Part shown: one piece after another, positions 1 to 8,356 of the stretch
How the letters are laid out: every line of letters starts with the position of its first letter
How positions within the stretch are numbered: the first letter of the stretch is position 1
Assembly: GCA_964618105.1 (NCBI GenBank)
Contig: CAZUAJ010000014.1
Coordinates: 1-19,664 of the forward strand
DNA: 19,664 nt
Direction of reading: 5' to 3'
Source: CAG-273 sp964618105
Lineage (GTDB): Bacteria; Bacillota; Clostridia; TANB77; CAG-508
Notes under the pieces: model-generated
The model's input: the letters and a program-made list of their open reading frames with translations, nothing else
Told to the model about the DNA's origin: nothing
The model's database searches: none
Program-made: the position numbers and the translations under genes

Positions 1-67
1 CTGGTTTCTAAGCTTATATTAATAATTGGGAAATATTAACTGCTAAACTACGGAATTTAAAATTAAT

Positions 68-113
68 AAAAGAACACTTTTTGTAATATTAAACAATTAG
101 TGTTCTTTTTTAT
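68..113 (+). terminator. Rho-independent terminator of an upstream gene
   Basis: An 11-bp stem, AAAAGAACACT (68-78) with AGTGTTCTTTT (99-109), is followed by a short T-rich tail. Inside the loop, TTGT (81-84) can pair with ACAA (93-96), which extends the hairpin. It implies that a transcript enters the window from the left. Bases 1-39 could be the last codons of that gene, but this is too short to support. Confidence 0.7.
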
Positions 114-172
114 GTTCAAAAATAAAACCATTATTCTGTGACCAATAAACATTAAAAATTTATTAAAATACT

Positions 173-200
173 TTGCTTTTTTACGAATATATTATATAAT
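173..200 (+). promoter_or_regulatory. Sigma-A type promoter of the PBP-cysS-DUF1189-ftsH run
   Basis: A -35 box TTGCTT (173-178) and a perfect -10 box TATAAT (195-200) are separated by 16 bp. They lie 38 bp before the ATG of the penicillin-binding protein gene. The predicted transcript starts near 207 and carries a strong ribosome site, GGGGAGG (222-228), 10 nt before the ATG at 239. Confidence 0.75.
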
Positions 201-238
201 ATATATGTTAAAATTTATCCAGGGGAGGATACTATATT

Positions 239-2929
239 ATGGGAAGCAAAAAAAAGCACTCAAGAGATACAAAACAATATAAAATAAAAAGAAGTAATAA
301 GAATAATAAAATAGATAAAATTAAAGTAAGAAAACATCCAAAACTTAGAAAAGTAATATTAATATTTATAATATTACTACTTTTACTGGTACTTATAGGT
401 GGAGGAGTTTTAGCAGGAATATTTTTTAGTGACAAATGGGAAATTACAAAGGAAGATTTAATTTCTAGAGGGAATACAGAAGCTTATGATTCAGAAGGAA
501 AACAAATTGACATACTTTCAGCTTCAGCAGGTAATGGAAATAGAAAAGTAATTACACTTGATAAAATGGGAAAATATACTGCAGATGCATACATTGCAAT
601 AGAAGATAAAAGGTTTTATGAACATTCTGGTGTTGACATTATAAGAACAGCTAAAGCTACACTAAGTTATATATTAAATAGAGGTAGCTCAGATGTTGGT
701 GGTGGAAGTACCATAACTCAACAATTGGTAAAAAACATTATGAAAGACAAAGCAGACTCAGGTACTGCTGGGATGGAAAGAAAAATACGTGAAATGTCAA
801 GAGCTTATAAAGTTGAAGGTATGCTAACAAAGCAACAAATTCTTGAAAAATACCTAAATATTATATTTATAGGTGGAAATGACCTTCATGGTGTAGAATA
901 TGGTGCACAATACTATTTTGCAAAATCAGCTAAAGATTTAGATTTAGCAGAGTCAGCTTTTTTAGCAGGAATAAACAATGGACCAAATGCTTATAATCCT
1001 TATGGAGAAGAAGATACAAGTGAATTAATAAAGTCAAGAACTAAGCTTGTTTTATACTTTATGAAAGAACAAAACAGGATTAGTGATGATCCAGCAGAAG
1101 CTGAGAAATTATATAATGAGGCAGTTGAAAAAGTAGAAAAAGGCTTTAAATTTAAAAAAGGTACAATTGAAATTGGAAATATTTCATATTTTGTAAATGA
1201 AGCTTTAAATGAAGCTGCAAAAGATTTAGCAGATGAAAAAGATATTGACTTTGATGAAGCAAAAACAATGATTCAATCAGGTGGATATAAATTATATACA
1301 ACACAAGTAAGTTCTATTCAAAAAACTGTACTTAAAGAAATGGCTAAGAAAAGCTATATACAAACAAGGACAATAACAGTTACAGATGAGAATGGTAAGA
1401 AAGTAAAAATTGAAGATAGAACACAGGCAGGAACAACAATTATTGAACCATCAACAGGTAAAGTTGTAGCAATGGGTGGTGCATTGGGAAGTGACCAAGG
1501 AACAAATACCAATTTTGCTACAATAACTACAAAACAAACAGGTTCATCAATTAAACCTTTAGTAAATATAGCACCAGGGTTAGAAGAAAAAGTTATTACT
1601 GCTGCTACTGTTTTTGATGATTCACCTACTACTTTTAGTGGAAATTATTCACCAAAAAATGCGGCAGGATATTTAGGATTATGTACAGTTAGAAAAGCAA
1701 TTGAGGTTTCATCAAATATTGTTAATATAAAAGTTGCATATAATGTAGGAATAAATACTGCAATAGATTATTTACACGAATTTGGACTTACAACATATAC
1801 AAAAGAAGACGATAACTCTATGAGTTTAGCAATTGGAGGTTCAGCACATAGTTCTAGCACATTACAAATGGCGGCAGCTTATGCTACTCTTGCAAACAAG
1901 GGAGTGTATATAGAACCAACATTTTATACTAAACTAACAGATAGTGATGGAAATATAATAGTTGAGCCAAAACAAGAAACAAGAAGAGTTATATCAGAAG
2001 CAAATGCATTTATTGTATCAGATATATTGACAGATGTTGTTACAGGCTATGGTGGTACAGCTAGCACTTGTGCAATATCTGGAATGGATGTAGCTTGTAA
2101 AACAGGAACAAGTGATAATGATAAAAACGTATGGCTTTGTGGTTATACACCATATTATGCAGGAGCTACATGGTATGGTTTTGATAGAGAAGAACATAGT
2201 TTAAATCAAATTTGGGCAGCAAGAAGTATTTGGGGAAATATAATGAAAAGTGTACACAAAAAATTAGACAAAAAGCGTTTTACAAAACCATCAGGAGTTG
2301 TAACAGCAACAGTGTGTAAAGAAAGTGGAAAAATAGCTACTAAAGAGTGTAAATCAACTTATACAGAATATTTTACAAAAGGAACTGTACCAAAAGTATG
2401 TGATGGACACGAAACTGTAAAAATATGTAAAGAATCTAAAAAAGTTGCTACAGAATATTGTACTGATGTGGAAGAAAAAGTATATACATCAAAACCTGAA
2501 AAAGAAAATAATAGTAATTGGACTGTAAGTGGAAAAGATAAATATAAGGTTCCAACTGATACTTGCAATATTCATACTGAAGCAACAAGTACTGTGGTGT
2601 TAACAAATTTAATTGGAAAAACAGAAGCTGAAGCAAGAACATTTTTAACTAATTTAGTAGTTCAAGTTATTTACGAAACACATCAAGAACAGGCAGATGG
2701 AATTGTTATAAAGCAAAGTATACAAGAAGGAACAAAGGCAGTTAAAGGTACAACTATAGTAATTACAGTAAATAAACTAAATACAACGTCAATAACACCA
2801 ACAACACCTGAAAGTCCAACTACAAATACAGAAGTGCCAAGTGGAAATACAGAAGCATCAACTACAAATAATGAAATATCAACAGGGGAAAATACAGTAA
2901 TATCTCCTAGTTCAAATACAACAACTTAA
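239..2929 (+). CDS. Class A penicillin-binding protein (PBP1A family) with PASTA-like domain
   Basis: Bifunctional peptidoglycan synthase: it polymerises lipid II glycan strands and cross-links the stem peptides outside the membrane. The 896-aa protein has a Lys-rich cytoplasmic tail (1-37) and one membrane anchor (about 38-63). The glycosyltransferase 51 domain shows EDKRFYEHSG (122-131, catalytic Glu122), GGSTITQQLVKN (155-166) and RKIREM (181-186). The transpeptidase domain has SSIK (436-439, nucleophile Ser436), SSN (491-493) and KTG (621-623). A Cys-rich stretch (693-776) repeats the pattern CKESxKxAT..C at 693-704 and 730-741. A PASTA-like domain (about 785-846) and a Ser/Thr/Asn-rich tail follow. 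It is the first gene of the run, 18 bp before cysS. All catalytic motifs are intact. The family call is firm; the exact paralogue is not determined. Confidence 0.96.
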   Translation: MGSKKKHSRDTKQYKIKRSNKNNKIDKIKVRKHPKLRKVILIFIILLLLLVLIGGGVLAGIFFSDKWEITKEDLISRGNTEAYDSEGKQIDILSASAGNGNRKVITLDKMGKYTADAYIAIEDKRFYEHSGVDIIRTAKATLSYILNRGSSDVGGGSTITQQLVKNIMKDKADSGTAGMERKIREMSRAYKVEGMLTKQQILEKYLNIIFIGGNDLHGVEYGAQYYFAKSAKDLDLAESAFLAGINNGPNAYNPYGEEDTSELIKSRTKLVLYFMKEQNRISDDPAEAEKLYNEAVEKVEKGFKFKKGTIEIGNISYFVNEALNEAAKDLADEKDIDFDEAKTMIQSGGYKLYTTQVSSIQKTVLKEMAKKSYIQTRTITVTDENGKKVKIEDRTQAGTTIIEPSTGKVVAMGGALGSDQGTNTNFATITTKQTGSSIKPLVNIAPGLEEKVITAATVFDDSPTTFSGNYSPKNAAGYLGLCTVRKAIEVSSNIVNIKVAYNVGINTAIDYLHEFGLTTYTKEDDNSMSLAIGGSAHSSSTLQMAAAYATLANKGVYIEPTFYTKLTDSDGNIIVEPKQETRRVISEANAFIVSDILTDVVTGYGGTASTCAISGMDVACKTGTSDNDKNVWLCGYTPYYAGATWYGFDREEHSLNQIWAARSIWGNIMKSVHKKLDKKRFTKPSGVVTATVCKESGKIATKECKSTYTEYFTKGTVPKVCDGHETVKICKESKKVATEYCTDVEEKVYTSKPEKENNSNWTVSGKDKYKVPTDTCNIHTEATSTVVLTNLIGKTEAEARTFLTNLVVQVIYETHQEQADGIVIKQSIQEGTKAVKGTTIVITVNKLNTTSITPTTPESPTTNTEVPSGNTEASTTNNEISTGENTVISPSSNTTT

Positions 2930-2947
2930 ATTTAGAGGGGGGTTTTT

Positions 2948-4348
2948 ATGAAACTTCAATTATACAACACATTAACAAAAGTAAAAGAAGAATTTAATCC
3001 ATTAAAAGAAAACGAAGTACGTATGTATTCTTGTGGACCAACTGTCTACAGTTTTGCACATATTGGTAATTTTAGAGCTTATGTTTTTATGGACACATTA
3101 AGAAGAGCTTTAGAATATAATGGATATGAATTAAAACATGTAATGAATATTACAGATGTAGGACATTTGGAATCTGATGCAGATGAAGGCGAAGACAAAA
3201 TGGAAAAAGCAGCTAGAAAAGAAAACAAAAATCCTTATGAAATCGCACAATTTTATACAGATATATTTTTTAGAGATATGGGTAGACTAAATATTGAAAA
3301 GCCAGAAATAATTGCAAAAGCAACAGAACATATACCAGAAATGTTAGAATTTGTTCAAGGATTAATAAAAAATGGATATGCTTATGAAACTAGTAAAGGA
3401 ATTTATTTTGACATTTCAAAATTAGATAAATATCCAGTATTGTCTAATAGAAAATTAGATGAACAAATTGCAGGAGCAAGGGTTGATGTAGATAGCGAAA
3501 AAAGAAATCCTTATGATTTTGCATTATGGATTAAAGCACCAGAAAACCATATTATGAAATGGGAAAGCACATGGGGATTGTCTTACCCAGGTTGGCACAT
3601 AGAATGTTCGGCAATGGGAAGAAAATATTTGGGCGATCAATTTGATATTCACACTGGTGGAATTGACCATATACCAACACATCACGAAAATGAAATTGCA
3701 CAAAGTAAAGGATTAACTGGAAAAGTGCCAGCAAAAACTTGGATGCATGTTGAATTTTTACAAGTTGATGGTGGAAAAATGTCAAAATCTTTAGGCAATA
3801 TATATACGTTAGACCAATTACAAGAAAAAGGAATTGAACCACTTGCATATAAACTATTTTGTTTTACTGCACATTATCGTACAAAATTAAATTTTACATT
3901 TGAAACAGCTTTAGCATCACAAAGAGCATTAATGCGTCTAAGAGAAGGATTTATAAAGCATTTACAAGGAGAACAAAACATAAGTGATGAAGAAATAAAA
4001 AAATATGAAGAAAAATTTTTAGAAGCTGTAAATGATGACTTAAATATGCCTTTAGCAATGGGAATTGTATGGGAAATAGTTAGAAATGAAAATAAATCAA
4101 AACAATTTGCAGAACTTTTATTAAAATTGGATAAAGTTTTAGGTTTAGAATTAGAAAATAGCAAAAAATATTTAGAAGAAAGTAAAAAAATAGATTTATC
4201 AGAAGAAATACAAGACTTAATAGAAAAAAGAAAACAAGCAAGAATGAATAAAGATTGGGCTTTATCAGATAATATTAGAGATGAATTAAAAGAAAAGGGC
4301 TATATGGTTAAAGATACAAAAGAAGGTATGACTATAGAAAAAATATAA
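2948..4348 (+). CDS. cysS: Cysteine--tRNA ligase
   Basis: Charges tRNA-Cys with cysteine using ATP; a cytoplasmic class I synthetase. The 466-aa length is normal for the family. The HIGH-type motif reads HIGN (38-41), a known variant in Gram-positive CysRS. Zinc ligands that select cysteine are Cys29, Cys220 (in GWHIECSAMG), His245 and Glu249, with the same spacing as in E. coli CysRS. KMSKS is at 277-281, followed by the anticodon-binding region. A strong ribosome site, AGAGGGGGG (2934-2942), sits 5 nt before the ATG. I see no T-box leader in the 18-bp gap after the PBP gene, so expression probably depends on the upstream promoter. Confidence 0.98.
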   Translation: MKLQLYNTLTKVKEEFNPLKENEVRMYSCGPTVYSFAHIGNFRAYVFMDTLRRALEYNGYELKHVMNITDVGHLESDADEGEDKMEKAARKENKNPYEIAQFYTDIFFRDMGRLNIEKPEIIAKATEHIPEMLEFVQGLIKNGYAYETSKGIYFDISKLDKYPVLSNRKLDEQIAGARVDVDSEKRNPYDFALWIKAPENHIMKWESTWGLSYPGWHIECSAMGRKYLGDQFDIHTGGIDHIPTHHENEIAQSKGLTGKVPAKTWMHVEFLQVDGGKMSKSLGNIYTLDQLQEKGIEPLAYKLFCFTAHYRTKLNFTFETALASQRALMRLREGFIKHLQGEQNISDEEIKKYEEKFLEAVNDDLNMPLAMGIVWEIVRNENKSKQFAELLLKLDKVLGLELENSKKYLEESKKIDLSEEIQDLIEKRKQARMNKDWALSDNIRDELKEKGYMVKDTKEGMTIEKI

Positions 4349-4364
4349 TTAGAAGGAGAAAAAA

Positions 4365-5432
4365 GTGGAAGAAGAAGTAAAAATGTCATTTTTGAAAAAA
4401 CTAAAAATAAGTATATTTGGATTAGAAGAATATCAAAAGTTAGTACTACAAAAAACAAGTAATACAATATTTTATATAGTTATTTTAATGCTAATTTTTG
4501 CTTCTTTTCTAAGCTTGGCTATTACCTATAAATTTACAAATAAAGTGGCAAATATAAATGAATATATTGAAAAAAATATTGAAACATTAGAATTTAACAA
4601 TGGAAAATTATTAATAAAAGAAAAGGGAAATTCTCAAGAAAACAATTTATTTGATGAAAAAATAATTATAGATACAAAAGAAGAAATAACAAACGAGCAA
4701 ATAAATGAATATGAAGAAAATTTAAAAGGATATTATAGTGGAATTATAATTCTAAAAGATAAAATAATAGTAAAAGTTAGCTCTTCTGAAATACTAACTA
4801 CAATATCATTAGCTGATATTTCAAATAAATTTAATTTGGTGAAATTGGACAAGCAAGATTTAGTAAATTTTTTATCTGAAAATAATGCTTACTATTTGTA
4901 TATTACTTTTTATATAATTATGTTTATTTATTTGTTTATTATATATTTATCAACTGTTTTATTAGATGCGCTTTTGTATTCAATATTCGGATATATAACT
5001 GGATTAATTTCTAATTTAAGAATAAGATACAAGAATGTATATAATATTGCAATATACAGCTTGACTTTACCTATAATATTGAATTTAATTTATATGATTG
5101 CAAATATCTTAACCGGTTATACTATTAAATATTTTTCTATTTTATATGCGACAATTACTTGTATATATATTGTTGCAGCAATTTTAATAATTAGATCAGA
5201 AATAATAAAAAAACAAATAGAGCTTTCAAAAATTTTGGAAGAGCAAGAAAAAGTAAAACAAGAGTTGGAAGAAAAAGAAAGACAAAAGAAAGAAGAAGAA
5301 GAAAAAGAGAAAATTCGTAAAAAAGACGAAAAACAGGAGCAAAAAGAGAAAAAAAATAAAGAAAACAAAAAAGCTCCTAAAGAAGGGGAAAATCCAGAAC
5401 CACAGGTAAATATTAAAACTGGGGAATTTTAA
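4365..5432 (+). CDS. DUF1189-type multispanning membrane protein with charged coiled-coil tail
   Basis: Function unknown. The layout matches the Firmicute DUF1189 family as I know it: a short amphipathic N-terminus, a first membrane helix (about 32-55), a non-cytoplasmic domain (about 56-175), then a cluster of membrane helices (about 177-217, 226-249 and 255-277). The last 75 residues are almost entirely Lys/Glu/Gln and should form a cytoplasmic coiled coil. I chose the GTG start at 4365 because AAGGAG (4353-4358) lies 6 nt upstream. An in-frame ATG at 4383 would be about 24 nt from that site. The gene sits 16 bp after cysS and 21 bp before ftsH, so co-transcription is likely. A link to FtsH or wall synthesis is only suggested by position. 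Confidence 0.8.
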   Translation: MEEEVKMSFLKKLKISIFGLEEYQKLVLQKTSNTIFYIVILMLIFASFLSLAITYKFTNKVANINEYIEKNIETLEFNNGKLLIKEKGNSQENNLFDEKIIIDTKEEITNEQINEYEENLKGYYSGIIILKDKIIVKVSSSEILTTISLADISNKFNLVKLDKQDLVNFLSENNAYYLYITFYIIMFIYLFIIYLSTVLLDALLYSIFGYITGLISNLRIRYKNVYNIAIYSLTLPIILNLIYMIANILTGYTIKYFSILYATITCIYIVAAILIIRSEIIKKQIELSKILEEQEKVKQELEEKERQKKEEEEKEKIRKKDEKQEQKEKKNKENKKAPKEGENPEPQVNIKTGEF

Positions 5433-5453
5433 AAATAAAGGAGATACTATAGA

Positions 5454-7247
5454 ATGGATAATGAAAACAAGCAAAATAAAAATACACCCAAAATTTATTA
5501 TATAATTGCTTCTATTGTGTTAATTTTGACAATAGTAGTAGCTAGCATTTTTTTGATGAATTCTAAAAAAGAAAAAGATGAAAATGCTATTAGTTATACA
5601 GACCTTATTAAGCAAATTGATGAAGGAATAATTGAAAAAGTTGAAATGACTGTTGGAAGTACGTCTATTAAAGTAAAAATAAAAGATGTAGAAAAAGAAA
5701 AAAATGCAATAGTGCCAAATACACAGGCATTTATAGAATTAATTCAAGATCAAAAACTAAAAGGAAATGAAATTGAATTAATACAAAATCCACAAAATAT
5801 GTTTTCTACAATATTTCAATATTTATTTTCACTATTACCAACAATTTTATTATTAGTGCTATTTGTGGCAGTATTTAAAATGCAAGGGCTAGGAGATAAA
5901 GGAAAAGTATATGATGCAGAAACAACAAAATCAAAAATAAAATTTGATGATGTTGCTGGACTAGATGAAGAAAAAAATGAAATGATAGAAATTGTGAATT
6001 TTTTAAAAGAACCTAAAAAATTCTATGAAATGGGAGCAAAAATTCCTAGAGGAGTATTACTTTGTGGGCAACCTGGTACAGGTAAAACTTTAATTGCAAA
6101 AGCAATTGCGGGTGAAGCAAAAGTTCCATTTATATCAATGAGTGGGTCTGAATTTATAGAAATGTTTGCAGGGTTAGGTGCATCTCGTGTAAGAAAATTA
6201 TTTGAAAAAGCAAAAAAAGTTGCTCCATGTATTGTGTTTATTGATGAAATTGATGCAATTGGTTCAAGAAGAGCAAGCGGTAGTGGTGCAGAAACTGAAA
6301 ACAACCAAACATTAAACCAATTATTAGTTGAAATGGATGGCTTTGACACAGAAGAAACAATTATAGTTTTAGCTGCAACAAACAGACCAGAAATGCTTGA
6401 TAAAGCACTACTTAGACCTGGTAGATTTGACAGACAAATAACAATAGCTCTTCCAGACATGAAAGGAAGAGAAGAAATACTAAAAATACATGCAAAAGAT
6501 AAAAAATTTGCTGAAAATGTTAGTATGAAAGAAATAGCTGGAGATACTGCAGGTTTTACAGGTGCAGAACTTGCAAATATTTTAAATGAAGCTGCAATTA
6601 TAGCAACAATAAAAAAACATGAAGCTATAACACAAAATGACATTGAAGATGCTGTAAAAAAAGTAACAGTTGGACTTGAAAAACAAAGTAGAGTTATATC
6701 TGAAAAAGACAAAACACTTACAGCATTCCACGAAGCAGGTCATGCAATAGTAAGCAGTACACTTGAAACTCAAAAAAATATAAAAGAAGTATCAATTATA
6801 CCACGTGGAGTTGCAGGTGGATACACAATGTATAAAACAAATGAAGACAAATACTATATTTCAAAAACAGAAATGGAAGAAAAATTAATAGCACTACTTG
6901 GCGGTAGAGCAGCAGAAAAACTTGTACTAAACGACATATCAACAGGCGCAAGCAATGATATAGAAGTTGCTACACAAATAGCAAAAGACATGATTGTAAA
7001 ATATGGAATGAGTGAAAATTTAGGACCAATATCAATAAATACAGAAAAAGACCCTTATGAATTACAGCTATTAGGTGAAAAGTTTGGTGATGCAATTGGA
7101 GCAGAAGTAAAAATTATGTTAGATACAGCTTATTCAAAAGCTCAAAATATATTAACAAATAATATGGACAAGTTACATGCTGTAGCCCAAGTTTTAATTG
7201 AAAAAGAAGTAATATCTTCAGAAGAATTCGAAGAAATAATAAAATAA
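5454..7247 (+). CDS. ftsH: ATP-dependent zinc metalloprotease FtsH
   Basis: Membrane-bound AAA+ protease that extracts and degrades damaged membrane proteins and short-lived regulators. The 597-aa protein has two membrane helices (about 13-35 and 123-142) flanking an extracytoplasmic domain. The AAA domain has Walker A GQPGTGKT (205-212), Walker B VFIDEID (261-267) and an arginine-finger segment RPGRFDR (321-327). The peptidase domain carries HEAGH (426-430) with a third zinc ligand, probably Asp502 in the STGASND segment. The pore-loop motif, usually F-V-G, reads F-A-G (238-240). The protein stops soon after the peptidase domain, without a long acidic tail. AAGGAG (5438-5443) is 10 nt before the ATG. 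It is the last gene of the run and is followed by a strong terminator. Confidence 0.98.
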   Translation: MDNENKQNKNTPKIYYIIASIVLILTIVVASIFLMNSKKEKDENAISYTDLIKQIDEGIIEKVEMTVGSTSIKVKIKDVEKEKNAIVPNTQAFIELIQDQKLKGNEIELIQNPQNMFSTIFQYLFSLLPTILLLVLFVAVFKMQGLGDKGKVYDAETTKSKIKFDDVAGLDEEKNEMIEIVNFLKEPKKFYEMGAKIPRGVLLCGQPGTGKTLIAKAIAGEAKVPFISMSGSEFIEMFAGLGASRVRKLFEKAKKVAPCIVFIDEIDAIGSRRASGSGAETENNQTLNQLLVEMDGFDTEETIIVLAATNRPEMLDKALLRPGRFDRQITIALPDMKGREEILKIHAKDKKFAENVSMKEIAGDTAGFTGAELANILNEAAIIATIKKHEAITQNDIEDAVKKVTVGLEKQSRVISEKDKTLTAFHEAGHAIVSSTLETQKNIKEVSIIPRGVAGGYTMYKTNEDKYYISKTEMEEKLIALLGGRAAEKLVLNDISTGASNDIEVATQIAKDMIVKYGMSENLGPISINTEKDPYELQLLGEKFGDAIGAEVKIMLDTAYSKAQNILTNNMDKLHAVAQVLIEKEVISSEEFEEIIK

Positions 7248-7252
7248 TATAT

Positions 7253-7371
7253 CAATTTGAATATTGACTAATTGTCTATTATTAAAATGACTTAAAAACA
7301 ACAGTATAATATAATACTGTTGTTTTTTAGTTTAATAAGCTATTATTGACAATTAGCAAACATTCAAATTG
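7253..7371. repeat. Long imperfect palindrome filling the ftsH-rluA intergenic region
   Basis: Three nested inverted repeats share one centre. The outer arms 7253-7276 and 7348-7371 match at 21 of 24 positions. The middle arms TTATTAAA (7279-7286) and TTTAATAA (7331-7338) match fully. The inner arms 7294-7307 and 7314-7327 match at 14 of 14. The outer arms begin 5 bp after the ftsH stop and end 7 bp before the rluA-like stop. The whole 119-nt RNA could fold into one hairpin. It may be a decayed miniature inverted-repeat element taken over as a terminator. Confidence 0.7.
7294..7328. terminator. Bidirectional terminator between ftsH and the rluA-like gene
   Basis: A perfect 14-bp stem (7294-7307 with 7314-7327) has a 6-nt loop. 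It ends in T6 on the plus strand, and its A-rich left arm gives a T-run on the minus strand, so it can stop both convergent transcripts. Confidence 0.85.
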
Positions 7372-7378
7372 CCATATT

Positions 7379-8230
7379 TTAAATTTCAATTTTCTTTTGG
7401 TTTAAATAATTTAAAACTCCACTATCTGTTTTAAACTTAAACTCCAAAGAATAACTACAAAGCTGTTGATATTTAAAGCCAAATTTTTTATTTATTTGAT
7501 TATTACCATATTTACCATCACCAATAATTGAATAACCAATATGTGCTAAATGAGCACGAATTTGGTGTGTTTTTCCAGTATGTAAATTAACATCTAATAA
7601 ACTTGTATTATTGCTTGAATCAACATTAATTACTTTATATGAAGTAACAATTTTTTCATACCCCCTTTTAGGTATATCAGAAATATATACTAAAAATTTT
7701 TTGGCATCTTTAAAAAGATATGCAGTTAAACTAGCTTCTTTTTTTTCAGGAATACCATAAACTAAAGCTTTATAATGTTTTTCAATTTCATGGTTTTTAA
7801 ATTTATCTAGCAAAATATTTAAAGAAACTTCATTTTTAGCAAATAAAACTAAACCGGTAGTATTTCTATCTAAGCGGTGGCAAGGTTTAATAAAACCTTT
7901 ATAATATTTTTCTAATAAACAAGTTAATGAATGTTCTCCAACAACTTCAATTTCTGCAGGTTTATTAACAATAATAATATTTTTATCTTCGTATATAATA
8001 TCAATATTTGTATTTTGACTAGCAAATAATTGGTCATCAGAAATAAACACTTTTATAATATCACCACAATGCACAGTAACATTATCATTAACTTTTATAT
8101 CATTAACTCTAATATCCTTCTTGCGCAATGATTTATATAAAGTGTTTAATTTAAGACCTTCAAACATATCTAACAAAAAATTATTTAATTTTTTTCCATC
8201 ATATTTTTTATTAACAATAATTTCTTTCAT
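7379..8230 (-). CDS. RluA-family RNA pseudouridine synthase
   Basis: Converts selected uridines in rRNA or tRNA to pseudouridine. The 283-aa protein has an N-terminal S4-like RNA-binding region (about 11-63) and then the catalytic domain. The catalytic motif HRLDRNTTG is at 118-126, with nucleophile Asp121. THQIRAH (221-227) and IGDGKYG (236-242) are the other family motifs. The substrate position cannot be told from the sequence (RluA, RluC and RluD types are similar). I kept the ATG at 8230 because the first residues match the usual family start. There is no Shine-Dalgarno site there, and a well-formed promoter lies so close that the mRNA may be leaderless. The gene converges on ftsH and shares its terminator. 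Confidence 0.93.
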   Translation of the reverse strand: MKEIIVNKKYDGKKLNNFLLDMFEGLKLNTLYKSLRKKDIRVNDIKVNDNVTVHCGDIIKVFISDDQLFASQNTNIDIIYEDKNIIIVNKPAEIEVVGEHSLTCLLEKYYKGFIKPCHRLDRNTTGLVLFAKNEVSLNILLDKFKNHEIEKHYKALVYGIPEKKEASLTAYLFKDAKKFLVYISDIPKRGYEKIVTSYKVINVDSSNNTSLLDVNLHTGKTHQIRAHLAHIGYSIIGDGKYGNNQINKKFGFKYQQLCSYSLEFKFKTDSGVLNYLNQKKIEI

Positions 8231-8237
8231 ATTTTTA

Positions 8238-8267
8238 AGTATACACTTTTTATGTGCTAGTTGTCAA
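8238..8267 (-). promoter_or_regulatory. Promoter of the rluA-like gene, -35 box inside a palindromic repeat
   Basis: On the minus strand TTGACA (8267-8262) and TATACT (8243-8238) are 18 bp apart. Only 7 nt separate the -10 box from the ATG at 8230, so transcription should start at or within a base or two of the start codon. The -35 hexamer lies in the left outer arm of the REP-like element at 8261-8309. Confidence 0.7.
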
Positions 8268-8309
8268 TGGTGATGTCAATAGGGACGGTTCTCTTTGACA
8301 ACATTGACA
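8261..8309. repeat. REP-like palindromic element, copy 1 (core AGGGACGGTTCTC)
   Basis: Two nested inverted repeats: outer TGTCAATG (8262-8269) with CATTGACA (8302-8309), and inner TGTCAA (8274-8279) with TTGACA (8295-8300). The unpaired core at 8281-8293 contains GGGACGGTTCT. The same TGTCA...GGGACG(G)TTCT...TGACA layout recurs three times at 19564-19664, so this is a dispersed repeat family. No transposase is encoded nearby. Confidence 0.8.
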
Positions 8310-8332
8310 CAATTTTATTAAAAATGAATAAT
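8304..8332 (+). promoter_or_regulatory. Promoter of the glycosyltransferase-like ORF, -35 box from the repeat
   Basis: A perfect TTGACA (8304-8309) forms the right outer arm of the REP-like element. After a 17-bp spacer comes AATAAT (8327-8332), one mismatch from the -10 consensus. The ATG at 8357 follows with GGAG (8344-8347) 9 nt before it. Confidence 0.65.
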
Positions 8333-8356
8333 ATAAACCGAATGGAGATGATATAA

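Noticed and set aside
1..39. Possible last 12 codons of a plus-strand gene (LVSKLILIIGKY, stop)
   Set aside because: It is too short to separate from chance open reading, although the terminator at 68-113 shows that something upstream is transcribed.
6023..6712. Long minus-strand open frame (229 codons) inside ftsH
   Set aside because: It lies entirely opposite conserved FtsH coding sequence, with Ser/Ile/Phe-rich shadow composition and no ribosome site or domain.
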